DNA of 64,000 nt from Porphyridium purpureum. Its lineage: Eukaryota > Rhodophyta > Bangiophyceae > Porphyridiales > Porphyridiaceae. Under the pieces are notes generated by a model. That model had not been told where the DNA came from. It saw only the letters and a list, made by a program, of their open reading frames with translations, and searched no databases. Shown here piece by piece: positions 35,249-44,627 of the stretch (within the stretch, counting starts at the first letter, position 1; each line of letters opens with the position of its first letter). Where the stretch lies: assembly GCA_008690995.1 (NCBI GenBank), contig VRMN01000001.1, positions 5,642,001 through 5,706,000 on the forward strand. Direction: 5' to 3'. A program made the translations under genes and the position numbers.

Positions 35249-38200
35249 CGCTCCTCCTTCCGGTCTGAGGGACGCGTAACTTCTCCCAGCACTTAATGTG
35301 GCCCTCCGGAAATAAGGCCTTGGTCATTAAGTCCGCCACATTTTCGTCCGTCTTCACAAATGCCAGTTTCACAAGTTTCTGCTTTTCGCACACCTGATGC
35401 AACCAGGCCAAATCTGTTGCTCGGGTTATCGCCATATGATGCAACTTTGGCGAGTACCCCATCTCTATTGCTCGCATCACAGCTTGATTGTCACACATCA
35501 AAATCACCGAGAACTCTCCGTCACGTATACTTCGCAAGAAAGACAATGCAGGAAACAACGAGAGTTGCACAGTTTCCTCTAGGGCGGCCAGCTCCGACTC
35601 TGAAGTCGACGAGCTCACGAAACGCTGCTTTCTTGAAGACCAATCCACTAGGTACTTGTAATCTCCAGCAACTAAGTACGTTGCTCTTCCAGAAGTCGAC
35701 ACACGACTCTCTGGACAACCAGCAAAGTCAGCATCCGTGTATCCAAGAATGTTCACCATTCTGATGCCTTCCTTGAGATTCCCCAACACGTGATACTCCA
35801 ATGCTTCCCGAGGTGTTTTCAAATACTGCACGACTCGTACGAGCAGCCTTTCTGCTGCCACATTCCACTTGTCAACGTACCGGGCAATCATACCGACTGC
35901 ATACGCAATATCAGGTCGAACCGTTCTGGCGAGCCACATCAGCCTCCCGACGTGTTCTCTTACTTTCAAAGTCTTCCAGATGACTTGATAATTCAGAACT
36001 TCCTCGCCATCTAGCTTCTCAGATGGTGACTTCACGGCACGCAATACGCGTCTAATATCCTGCTCAAATTCCCGAATGACCACATCTTGATACTCTTGAT
36101 TCGCCAAACTCACGCTCCCATTTTTGAGGGAAATGCTCGTCCCCAGGAATCTCAAGGATCCTCCTTCCGTCAATAGTTCTGGTGCTTTTTCTATGAGAAA
36201 CTCTTGTTTCAATTCTTCGATGATTCCTGGGCGTTCCTCCTCTCGACAGGCTAATAGACCATCATCCACGTACAGAGCCAACAACGCAACTGACGAACTT
36301 GCAGCATTTCTCCGGACGTACACATTCTTTTCACCATGCACGAGCTTCCACTGGAACTTTTGCAATCTCCTCCGAGCATCTTGTGAGAAATCCGAGCCGC
36401 TCCTGGGCAAGCCATACAGCGCCTTTCTCAGCCTGACTACTGTGTCTTTTGAATCACAAATTTCACGCGGTAAGTATGCAAACGTAGGTGGCCCAGACAG
36501 GTCCGCATGGAGGTATGCCGAGCTGATGTCGAAACTAACAATCTGAAGGCCCAGAATTGCAGCCACAGCTATTATCATTCGGATAGCTGACAAACCAGCA
36601 GGCGTCTCATAATCAAAAATGTCATTCGTCGCAGCTCCATCGGACCCCCATATCCTGTTTCCCCCGGCCACCAAGCGGCACTTCACCTTGCGAAATTCTT
36701 CCGGCATCTCAGCAAATTTCAGACCGAAAATGAAATGTGTGCGTACGAAACGAGCACCAGGTTGCCTCCGGGCCTCCTCCAGCGTCAAGGGATTCTCATC
36801 CCATACCCCAAATCTCAGCATGGATTTGACTTCTTTTTCCATCGCGGCTCGTCCTTGCTCAGACGCTAACGCCGCTCCAGTTTTCAGCAAAGTCGTTAAG
36901 TTCAACTGTGGGATCGTCACTGGACCACCCGTGCCTGCTGCCCGTTCCTCGTCAACCACTCTCACTTTCAATGCCTCGATCTCTTTCTCAAGCTCCGCTT
37001 CTCGAGCTCTGAGAGCATCGATACGACGATCCAAGTCCTGCACCGCTTCAACCGCGGATGGTTCGTCCACTTCTGGCAACTCTTCCTGCTGGCTCAGGCT
37101 CACCATCTCTCGTTCAATTCCCTTTAAAGGGAACTCATGGGTAAATGCCTTAAAATCCTGAGTGCGAATTACTTTTGGGGTCTCACTCGTCCAGTCATCC
37201 CGAGGAAGCACCAAAATTGCCATCGGATGCTCTCCAACGCCGACGAGAATGCCAACTTTTCCTCGCGGTGCATACTTATTGTCAGGCTGATCATCTTTGT
37301 AGACCACCTTGCACCCGAATGGCAAACTAAGATTTCTCGGCGACCATTTTTCACCACGTCGTAATTCAAACGGCGTCTTTCCAGACTTCCTGCCCACGTG
37401 AAGTCTATTCGTCATGAACGCAAAATGCTGCGCGGCGTGCATGAACCAACGCTTCCCGAGTCCGGCCTGCACAAGATTCGCACGGATTCCCTGATTCAGC
37501 GTGTGGTGAAACCGCTCCTGTTCAGCATGACTGTTTGGCCTGTACGGAATCCCCACCTCGTGCTTTATGAGGTGTTCACGCACCAGTCTCCCCACATCTC
37601 CCTTGAACTCATTCCCATCATCCGTTCGCAAAACCTTCGGCCATCCTCTCCCGGCTTGCACACTTTTCCAAGCGTCCGCAACCGCCGTGTGGGTTTTCGC
37701 ACGTAGCCCCGCCAATGTCACCCATCCTGTGGCTCTGTCGATATGCGTCAAAATAAACTTTGAACCATCTACCGACTTCACATTTCGCCCAGGCTCCACC
37801 AAGTCAATTCCGACTTCATCATTGAATGACAATGCACTGACATCTTTCTCCAGCCTTCGGGCCGGGCGTCGCTTTATCTTCGCCACGACACACGTCTCAC
37901 AGTCTCTTTGCATAGGCATGTGAGTCAACTCGTGTTCCGAAGCAGCCACGCTCTGATTTTTCCCGTCAAGCTCGGGAACCACTTCTTCAACATTTTCCAA
38001 CGTGCATATTTCCTTCCCCTCGGGCCTCGTTTCCATCAGTCCCTTCTGCCAATCAATCTTAGGATTCACCATCTTGAGCCATTTCCACCCTAAGATGGCA
38101 TCCATACGAATGGGACCGATATAAAACTCGACGTTCCCTATCCAGAAACCGAGGTCCACCGCAAGCACAATGGGGCCGTGCACCTTCATTCTCTGTCCTC

Positions 38201-38402
38201 CCGCAAGCTCGACCATGCATTCATCGCAACTGGACTTTACGCTTGCGTCCAAGAATCGGGACCCCAGGAAATTATGCGACGCTCCACTGTCAATCAAGAA
38301 GTCGATTTTTGAACCACTCACTTTCCCATGTTTGTAGAAGAGCCTTGACCTCGCACCCTCGTGCGCAACACCTTCCACAACACCCATTACAGGAGGCTCC
38401 AT
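35238..38402 (-). CDS. Copia pol polyprotein (fossil element gene)
   Basis: The 1,054-residue open frame carries, in order, an aspartic protease (IDFLIDSGASHNFLG), an integrase with the zinc-binding His/Cys region (CETCVVAKIKRR) and catalytic core (LRTDDGNEF), a reverse transcriptase (LALYVDDGLLA) and an RNase H (GYTDADFAGCP). The integrase-before-RT order identifies Ty1/Copia. It belongs to the element at 34,456-40,212. Confidence 0.95.
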   Translation of the reverse strand: MEPPVMGVVEGVAHEGARSRLFYKHGKVSGSKIDFLIDSGASHNFLGSRFLDASVKSSCDECMVELAGGQRMKVHGPIVLAVDLGFWIGNVEFYIGPIRMDAILGWKWLKMVNPKIDWQKGLMETRPEGKEICTLENVEEVVPELDGKNQSVAASEHELTHMPMQRDCETCVVAKIKRRPARRLEKDVSALSFNDEVGIDLVEPGRNVKSVDGSKFILTHIDRATGWVTLAGLRAKTHTAVADAWKSVQAGRGWPKVLRTDDGNEFKGDVGRLVREHLIKHEVGIPYRPNSHAEQERFHHTLNQGIRANLVQAGLGKRWFMHAAQHFAFMTNRLHVGRKSGKTPFELRRGEKWSPRNLSLPFGCKVVYKDDQPDNKYAPRGKVGILVGVGEHPMAILVLPRDDWTSETPKVIRTQDFKAFTHEFPLKGIEREMVSLSQQEELPEVDEPSAVEAVQDLDRRIDALRAREAELEKEIEALKVRVVDEERAAGTGGPVTIPQLNLTTLLKTGAALASEQGRAAMEKEVKSMLRFGVWDENPLTLEEARRQPGARFVRTHFIFGLKFAEMPEEFRKVKCRLVAGGNRIWGSDGAATNDIFDYETPAGLSAIRMIIAVAAILGLQIVSFDISSAYLHADLSGPPTFAYLPREICDSKDTVVRLRKALYGLPRSGSDFSQDARRRLQKFQWKLVHGEKNVYVRRNAASSSVALLALYVDDGLLACREEERPGIIEELKQEFLIEKAPELLTEGGSLRFLGTSISLKNGSVSLANQEYQDVVIREFEQDIRRVLRAVKSPSEKLDGEEVLNYQVIWKTLKVREHVGRLMWLARTVRPDIAYAVGMIARYVDKWNVAAERLLVRVVQYLKTPREALEYHVLGNLKEGIRMVNILGYTDADFAGCPESRVSTSGRATYLVAGDYKYLVDWSSRKQRFVSSSTSESELAALEETVQLSLFPALSFLRSIRDGEFSVILMCDNQAVMRAIEMGYSPKLHHMAITRATDLAWLHQVCEKQKLVKLAFVKTDENVADLMTKALFPEGHIKCWEKLRVPQTGRRSVEF
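35249..35262 (-). other. Polypurine tract of the Copia element
   Basis: On the minus strand the purine-rich GGAAGGAGGAGCG directly precedes the 3' LTR, the expected place for plus-strand priming. It supports the LTR boundary at TGGAATTT. Confidence 0.7.
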
Positions 38403-38440
38403 TCCCCTCGAGATCTCCTCCTGTCTTGGCTCTCGAGGTC

Positions 38441-39388
38441 TTAGTTTTCCGGCTCTGGCGGACCACCTGCCAAGCGCTCCTTCAATTTAGGGCATTTGGG
38501 CTTAATGTGTCCACGTTCTCCACAATGGTAACACTTCACTTTGGTCTTGCCAGACTTCCGCTTGTCCATGGCTCCCAAATCCATTGGTGCGCTACCAGAA
38601 TGCGACGAGAACGCCCTGCTATGAGTCGATGACGAGTTCTTGATCACTTGACTCATATCTCCTCCGAACTTTGCAACCTGCTCAGCTGCCAACGCAACTT
38701 TCAGTGATTCTTCCAAGGTCCTTGTGTCCTGACGGGCCACCTCAATACGCAGTTTCTCCTTCAAGCCCAGCGTGAAGATGGTGTTCAGTTCTGCATCTGT
38801 CACATCTTCAACTGACAACGCTGTCATCCTGAGATTCTGCTCAAATTCTGCGACCGTCATTTTCCCTTGCTTCAACTGATACAGATTGGTGCGCGCTGTC
38901 AAATGCGCCTGCGGCGGCTCAAACGCTGTGCGCACGAAGTTTGCGAACGCATCCCATCCGGCCTCTGCAAGGCCCTTTCTCTGCTCCTCCGGACGAGCTG
39001 CCCAAAGCAGCGCTGCGTCCCTCTCGAAAAAGCGACTTGCAACAATCACTTTCTGCGAGTCCAAAGCATCTGCGGGCATGCAGATATCCAGGTCGCTCTT
39101 CATTCGCATCAGCCATTCATTGACAACGAGCTTGTCACGCTGACCATCAAACTTTCTCAAACTGCGCCCAATTAACGCGGCCATGGCACGATCGTTGTCA
39201 CCAGACCCAGACGCCACGGTCTGCTGGCGCAACAAAACTTGCATCATTTCATGGAGGTTACGATTCGCTTCCTGCACTTGTGCCATCATCATCTCCTGTC
39301 CCGCAATGCGCGCATGCAGCTGATTAGCTGCCTCAATCCATGCCGCATTCTCCTGCGGGACATTCATTTCCATTTCATGGCTTTCCAT
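38441..39388 (-). CDS. Copia gag protein (element gene)
   Basis: About 315 residues. The N-terminal part is helical and Gln/Met-rich. The middle matches the retrotransposon gag domain (RSLRKFDGQRDKLVVNEWL; TNLYQLKQGKMTVAEFEQNL). The C-terminus has one CCHC zinc knuckle, CYHCGERGHIKPKC. The frame opens a little further upstream into the primer-binding site, so the ATG near 39,388 is the likelier start. Confidence 0.9.
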   Translation of the reverse strand: MESHEMEMNVPQENAAWIEAANQLHARIAGQEMMMAQVQEANRNLHEMMQVLLRQQTVASGSGDNDRAMAALIGRSLRKFDGQRDKLVVNEWLMRMKSDLDICMPADALDSQKVIVASRFFERDAALLWAARPEEQRKGLAEAGWDAFANFVRTAFEPPQAHLTARTNLYQLKQGKMTVAEFEQNLRMTALSVEDVTDAELNTIFTLGLKEKLRIEVARQDTRTLEESLKVALAAEQVAKFGGDMSQVIKNSSSTHSRAFSSHSGSAPMDLGAMDKRKSGKTKVKCYHCGERGHIKPKCPKLKERLAGGPPEPEN

Positions 39389-39401
39389 TCTCTCCAAACA
39401 A

Positions 39402-39417
39402 CCGGGCGATGATACCA
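39402..39417 (-). other. Primer-binding site of the Copia element
   Basis: Read on the minus strand, TGGTATCATCGCCCGG starts two bases after the 5' LTR. The TGGTATCA core is the usual complement of the initiator methionine tRNA 3' end used by Copia elements. Confidence 0.75.
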
Positions 39418-39419
39418 CT

Positions 39420-40212
39420 TGGAATTTCTCCCTTTCTGCTTTGTAACCGAATCAACAAAACCGGACCGCTTCACCGATAACAGGAACTGGAAACCGCCAC
39501 ACCCCGGAAACTGACAAACCGACGACGAACCGACACACCGAAACGAACGGAAGGACAAGCAGGACAATCAGAGAAAAGTGGCTAGAAAGGAAGAGAGGAC
39601 AGAAAATTCAACTTATAGGGGACTACGAGAGGGAGTGGACCGGTCTTGACAAGTGAAGGGTGATGGAAGGTACGTTTAAACCCCAGCTGCCTTTTTAAAA
39701 ACACTCCAGACCGATATCCGCTCGCACAACACGCTAGCGTGCCTCTCCCGCAAATCCAACCCAAGTCTTCCAACGACTGCCTCAATCCAACTAACCAATT
39801 CTCTTTTTATTCTATTTGCCCTTACCTCTTCTTCTACCTTGACCTGGAAATTCCTGGGAACCAGCTTGCCCCTTCGTCCTTTTATACCCTTCGTCCTTGC
39901 TCTTTCCAGCAAGGACGGGAGAACAAATTTCTCCAACAGGACGAATTTCCACCACAGGTTTTGATTCGTTCCACAACTCGCAACCACAGCCGGCCACGTA
40001 TCCGGAAAATGGCCGGGAGGGCGCGTCAAGAACGAATCCAGAAGCTTCGGCCGGCCTTTGACCTTTGCACAAGGCCACACAAAACGACAATGACAAACAT
40101 TTCGCAGGTCCGAGATCATCACGCTTCTCGAACAATCTTTCATCATAGAACTTTCTAGGGTTTTGTACTCAAAACCCTACGGCGTCTCTCGGGGCGGAAC
40201 CCTAAAATTCCA
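39420..40212 (-). repeat. 5' LTR of the Copia element
   Basis: Direct repeat of 34,456-35,248 at a constant offset of 4,964 bases, with the same TGGAATTT / AAATTCCA ends. The near identity of the two LTRs implies a recent insertion. Confidence 0.95.
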
Positions 40213-40560
40213 CGAGGGAACTCTGACGTCACACTTGGCACAAGAACTCAACAGTTTCGCATCGTCATCGCGGATGGGCAAAGTTTGGGGAGCGACGGCA
40301 CAGTTTATGCACGTCAGGTGAAGCCGCGAGCAGAGCCTCTGCGTCAAACTCCCACATGCGGAACGGCATCATAGAGAACACCATCGAAGAATCGATTCCA
40401 CCTCTACATCGAGAGCCGCCTCTGGCCGGGAAGTCCTGGGCACCTTGTGCGCGCGCCGCTGCAGTCATTCCGATCTACGAGTGTGCAGAAGGCCGCCGCG
40501 AGATGTGCTGAGTGTGGCCGATGGATGTCCAGAGTTTGAAGCCAGAGTTCCTCTGAAACT
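40213..40560. other. Flank between the Copia element and repeat C
   Basis: Unique-looking DNA with short open frames on the minus strand, none recognised. It is the right-hand flank of the Copia insertion. Confidence 0.4.
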
Positions 40561-40756
40561 TTACACCTTCGTGCGGCGGTGAAACATTTTGATTCTTTTT
40601 GCACTACAATGGTGTTGTTCTGCTAGGCGATTTCTGCCAAAGTTGGTTCCGAAAGATTTGTGAACGTTCGCACGTTCTTAGTCCCAAACGGGGCCGACCC
40701 TGCGTCTTTCCGTCTTTTGCCGGGGCCAACACCACGACATTCGGGCTTTTTCCCGG
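40561..40756 (-). repeat. Dispersed repeat, copy C (inverted relative to A and B)
   Basis: The reverse complement aligns with copies A and B over about 195 bases, from the CCGGGAAAAA side to CCGCACGAAGGTGTA. It lies beyond the Copia element, so B and C form an inverted pair around that insertion. Two telomere-like units (CCTAGGGTT and CTAGGGTTT) follow at 40,794-40,820. Confidence 0.8.
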
Positions 40757-41080
40757 AGTAGTACAGTGGCATAGCTGTCCTTCTCTCTGTAAACCTAGGG
40801 TTCCTCTCAGTCTAGGGTTTCCCCTCCGCAGCTCGACAGGATCACGCGCGGCCGTGCGGTGTGGAGGAAAGCGGGGGCGAGAAAGTGGGGGGGGTTTGGT
40901 GGAATGCGGCAGGGGGTGGTAAATATCTCGGCGTGTTTGTGTGTGTTGTGAGAGTTGACGCGGGGTGAGTTGGTGGAACGGCGGGTGCAATCGCGGGTGC
41001 GAGAGACGCGTTGGTGCGCTTCGGTGGTAGCGCGGCGTGACGGTGGTTGTGTATTGCATGGACGGCGCACGCCCGTGCGC

Positions 41081-41824
41081 ATGGGCGGCGGTTGCGGGCC
41101 CGCGCGCCGCGGGCTGCTGCGCGCCTCGGCGCCCGGCCGCTCGCGACGGCGTGGGCGCGCACGTGCGCGCGCGCAGGCGGCTGTGCGGCGTCGAGTCGTG
41201 CTGGCCATGGAGGCTGATGAGACGCCCGCGCCGCCCAGCAAGGAGAGCGTGATGGAAATGATCCGCTCAGAGAACGGCGGGCTTCGCGCGCGCGCGGTGA
41301 ATCAGGCGCGGTTTCTGGATCCGCAGGAATGCCTCGACGTTCTGTTCGTGGGCGCCGAGGACAAAAACCCGCAGATTCGGTACGCGGCGGTCGCGCAGCT
41401 CGCCACGGCGTGCACCGCGGACCCGGAGCGCACGTTCGAGCTCGTGAAGCGCATCGTGCTCACAGACAAGGAGCCCACCGTGCAGGCTGCCGCAGCGGAC
41501 GTGCTCACCGGCCTTTCGCTTCCAGGCAGCTTTGAGCTGCTGGAGGAGATCTACAGCCAAACGGGCGACTGGATGCTCAAGTTTAGCATCATCTCAGGCC
41601 TGGGCGAAATGGGCGACCCGCGCGGGTATGAACTACTGCTCCGCGTCTTGGAGACCGCCTCAGACGATGAGCCTCTGCTCAAGGTGGGTGCGCTTGGCTC
41701 GCTGGGCGAACTGGGTGACCGCCGAGCCCTCCCTATGGTCGAAAAGTACATCGACCATCCAGACTCGGCAATCTCGGAGCGCGCCAAGGTCGCGCGCGAC
41801 AATCTGAACGCGATCCCGGAGTAA
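41081..41824 (+). CDS. HEAT-repeat protein, NblB/CpcE-like, probably plastid
   Basis: If the ATG at 41,081 is used, a strongly basic N-terminus of about 42 residues (Arg/Ala/Gly, ending RRRVVLAMEADETP) looks like a plastid transit peptide. The mature part of about 205 residues, from the ATG at 41,207, consists of alpha-helical HEAT-type repeats: IRYAAVAQLATACTADP, VQAAAADVLTGLSLPGSFEL, DWMLKFSIISGLGEMGDPRG, LLKVGALGSLGELGDRRALP. This form resembles NblB and the CpcE/PecE lyase relatives of cyanobacteria, and their plant and algal homologues, which act on phycobilisome or tetrapyrrole proteins. In a red alga a role in phycobilisome turnover or chromophore handling is plausible but inferred. 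The frame opens to 40,955. Start uncertain, HEAT assignment firm. Confidence 0.82.
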   Translation: MGGGCGPARRGLLRASAPGRSRRRGRARARAQAAVRRRVVLAMEADETPAPPSKESVMEMIRSENGGLRARAVNQARFLDPQECLDVLFVGAEDKNPQIRYAAVAQLATACTADPERTFELVKRIVLTDKEPTVQAAAADVLTGLSLPGSFELLEEIYSQTGDWMLKFSIISGLGEMGDPRGYELLLRVLETASDDEPLLKVGALGSLGELGDRRALPMVEKYIDHPDSAISERAKVARDNLNAIPE

Positions 41825-42881
41825 TTGAAGTGTTGTACGAAATGGCTAGGGATGGATGCGACGCAAATAGGTGCAAAGCGCAGTCGGGTGACCTAGCACC
41901 AGATCTTTATTAGTTAGACAGTCCATATAAAACAGCATTCTGGCCGAGTGCGCTGGCGCATGCTAATGCCATGGAGAGTACGCCACCACAACACCGACGT
42001 AGAAAGAAAGAGCCTGATACAGCTACAGTGCCACCGACTCGTTCCACTCAGACGCGTATACCTGCGTCCAAGTGTCAAACGAAGGCTGACATCCTTGAGT
42101 TCCGATGCAGTTCTTCATACCGAAACCATGCACACGCCCTGGCCAGCCAAGGAGGTAATGCCTGTCTCGGAAGTGCATCTATCGTCATCCAAGCGCGCTG
42201 ATCGTCGCATTCACGCCCCACTCCTTTTTCGCGCCATCCCGCAGAATTGTCACCGTGGTCACGCAACTGCCTGTGACGTCCCCTCAGCTCGTGCGCCAGC
42301 TCCCGGCGCGGATGTCCAATTTCCCTCGGCCGTCCAGCCGGAAAGCCCCGCTCCGGATTCGCAAACGCCGCCTCCTTTCCGTTTCCTTCCTTTTGGGTCG
42401 ACGTGCGCGGATGCGCGCGTGCCGCGGAAGCACAGTCTTATACTGCACGTCACGCGGCCGAGCGCGTGCGTTCCGCGTCGCGCACGAGCCTAGCGCAAGC
42501 GCGCGGCTCTCCTCCGCGCACAAGGACACGAAGCAGCCGCGCCACCAACGCGCTGCGGGTGTACAGTCTTGGCTGAATCGAAGCTTCTGGGCGCGCTGGC
42601 GGCGCGATTCGCGTGCGTGACGCGCCAGCCGACCTATTTGTTCACGCCCGTGTGTGTGCGGGGGGAAGGAAACTGGCGGGCTGCGTGGAGACGAGCAGGC
42701 GAGCAGGCGAGAGCGCGAGGGAGAACGGCAGCGGGCGGCGGCGGCAGCAGCGGCAGCGGCAGCAGCAGTAGCAGTGGTAGCAGCAGCGGGTTGGCTGTGG
42801 TTGGCAGTGGCTGTTGTTGCGGAGGACGCGCGGTTGGTGGTGGTTACCGAGGAAGCGCACGGCGGCGTTGGGGTTGCGGAC
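41825..42881. other. Intergenic region and Sti1 leader with GGC/GCA repeats
   Basis: The region between the HEAT protein and the Sti1 gene, both plus strand. Near 42,730-42,790 there is an imperfect run of GGC, GCA and GTA trinucleotides. It would encode poly-Ala in the upstream-extended frame but probably belongs to the leader. The long minus-strand frame across here is a shadow. Confidence 0.5.
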
Positions 42882-44249
42882 ATGGACGCCATGGCGGGCG
42901 GGGGCTTGTTTGGGCCAGATATGTGGGGCAAGCTGGCGACCAACCCGGAGACAGCGCCGTACCTGAAGGACGAGGCGTTTGTGGCCACGCTGCGTGACGC
43001 GCAGTCCGACCCGTCGTCCATGGCCAAGATGGCCAACGACCCGCGCATGCTGAAAGTGTTCAGCGTGCTGCTGTCGAGCATGGTGCAGCAGCAGCAGCAG
43101 CACACGCCAAACGGGTCGGCCGCGGCGGCGAGAGAAGCAGCACCCAGTGAGACAGCGCAGGTCTCGCAAAAGGCAAATCAGGCCTCTGAACATGACCGAA
43201 ACGTGCCGCGCGATGAGAAAAAGGCCAAGCCAGACTTTGAGCAGTACCCGGCCGACCAGAGGGCTCAGAAGGAGGCCGAGTGGGAGAAGGAAGCAGGCAA
43301 CAGCGCGTACAAGGCGCGCAAATTTGAGCTCGCGATGCAGCATTATAATCGCGCCATCGAGCTGCACCCGGAAAACGTGGGCTATCTCGTTAATCGTGCC
43401 GCAGTGAAGCTCGAGACAAAGGACTACGACGGCTGCATCGCGGACTGTGAGCTGGCCATTAAGAACAATGCGGAACAAAATTTGCGCACCGACTACAAGA
43501 TCATTGCACGCGCGTACGGACGTATTGGGACGGCGTACTCGAAACAGGGCAAGCATGAGCAGGCGATTGCGTTCTTCGAGAAGAGCTTGCTGGAGGCGCG
43601 CGACGACAAGATTCAGGATAAGTTGCTAGAGGCGCGACGTGCAAAGCGCGAGGCCGACGAGCATGAATACATTAATCCAGAGCTGAGCCAAGCAGCGCGT
43701 GAGAAAGGTAATGACCTGTTCAAGAAGGGCGACTACCCAGAGGCCATCAAACACTACACCGAGGCGATTCGACGTAACCCGAACGAGGCGGCTCCGTACA
43801 GCAACCGCGCCGCGGCCTACATGAAGCTTGGCGAGTTTCCGCACGCGATGAAGGACTGCGACAAGGCGTTGGAGCTGGACCCCAAGTTCCTGCGCGCCTA
43901 TTCGCGCAAGGCGTCAATCCACTTTTTCCTGAAGGAGTACCATAAGTGCATGGATATCTACCAGCAGGGCCTGGCGCTCGATCCGGAAAACCGCGAATTT
44001 CGGGACGGGCTGCGACAGACCATGATTGCGATTCAGCAGCAGCAGTCGTCTGGCGAGGTGGACGAGGCTCAGCTGCAGCACGCTATGGCCGACCCAGAAA
44101 TCCAAAGCATCATGATGGATCCTATGGTTCAGAATCTGCTCAAGTCGCTCCAACAGAACCCATCTGAGTTTACGAACGTAATGAAGGACCCGGTGATGGC
44201 GAAAAAGATCAATCGCTTAATTGCCGCTGGTGTATTGCGAACGGGTTGA
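42882..44249 (+). CDS. STI1: Sti1/Hop-like HSP70-HSP90 co-chaperone lacking TPR1
   Basis: The 455-residue protein begins with a DP1 module (LFGPDMWGKLATNP to MLKVFSVLLSSM, residues 7-66), then a Gln/Ala linker. TPR2A follows (KEAGNSAYKARKFELAMQHY, from about residue 141), then TPR2B (REKGNDLFKKGDYPEAIKHY, from about 276), and a C-terminal DP2 domain (ADPEIQSIMMDPMVQNLLKS). Carboxylate-clamp residues Lys, Asn and Arg are present in both TPR units. Hop normally has an extra N-terminal TPR1 that binds HSP70; none is encoded here or in the upstream frame, whose extension is poly-Ala. In Hop, TPR2A binds the MEEVD tail of HSP90, and TPR2B can also bind HSP70. The ATG at 42,882 lies just before DP1. 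Confidence 0.92.
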   Translation: MDAMAGGGLFGPDMWGKLATNPETAPYLKDEAFVATLRDAQSDPSSMAKMANDPRMLKVFSVLLSSMVQQQQQHTPNGSAAAAREAAPSETAQVSQKANQASEHDRNVPRDEKKAKPDFEQYPADQRAQKEAEWEKEAGNSAYKARKFELAMQHYNRAIELHPENVGYLVNRAAVKLETKDYDGCIADCELAIKNNAEQNLRTDYKIIARAYGRIGTAYSKQGKHEQAIAFFEKSLLEARDDKIQDKLLEARRAKREADEHEYINPELSQAAREKGNDLFKKGDYPEAIKHYTEAIRRNPNEAAPYSNRAAAYMKLGEFPHAMKDCDKALELDPKFLRAYSRKASIHFFLKEYHKCMDIYQQGLALDPENREFRDGLRQTMIAIQQQQSSGEVDEAQLQHAMADPEIQSIMMDPMVQNLLKSLQQNPSEFTNVMKDPVMAKKINRLIAAGVLRTG

Positions 44250-44627
44250 AACACAGGATCATGAGTGGCGGGGTGGCCGCGGAAGAATCGCTGGGCGCAT
44301 TCGTGTTTAGGCACTTCATGTAGTAGTAAATCATGCAACGACACCATGTGCAGCATTTATAGTGGACGAACTGTGGCTAGCAAAGGCTGAGCACGTGCTG
44401 GAAACGGGGGTGGACGCGCTCTGTAAGTGGTACGGTTTCCGTGCAAACACTTCGCAGATCAGCACAGCGCAGATACACTGATCGTCAAGCGAATGATGGA
44501 AGTGCGCCACAGTAGGTTTGTCTGAAGAGCATGACGCGTTTACTTCTCTGCCTATGAGACTTACTGCCGCATGTCTTGGTCCCACGTGGCGCGGCACAAA
44601 GTTCCGTCGTGAATCTGACCAACCGAT
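44250..44627. other. Intergenic region between convergent genes
   Basis: These 378 bases lie between the 3' ends of Sti1 (plus) and the PPR-like gene (minus). No gene or repeat is visible. Confidence 0.5.

Larger units (their letters stand above)
34456..40212 (-). mobile_element. Ty1/Copia LTR retrotransposon, young, looks whole
   Basis: Two direct LTRs of 793 bp (34,456-35,248 and 39,420-40,212) bound an internal region with gag (38,441-39,388) and pol (35,238-38,402) on the minus strand. Each LTR begins TGGAATTT and ends AAATTCCA. I noticed one base difference between the LTRs on inspection, so insertion is very recent. A primer-binding site and a polypurine tract abut the LTRs. Domain order protease-integrase-reverse transcriptase-RNase H makes it Copia. 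Both frames are long and open, with gag and pol in separate frames. The five bases on either side of the element do not match, so I see no target-site duplication. Confidence 0.95.

Noticed and set aside
42284-43556. Long minus-strand open frames across the Sti1 leader and gene
   Set aside because: They are shadows of GC-rich coding DNA and trinucleotide repeats; composition is low complexity and no domain is seen.
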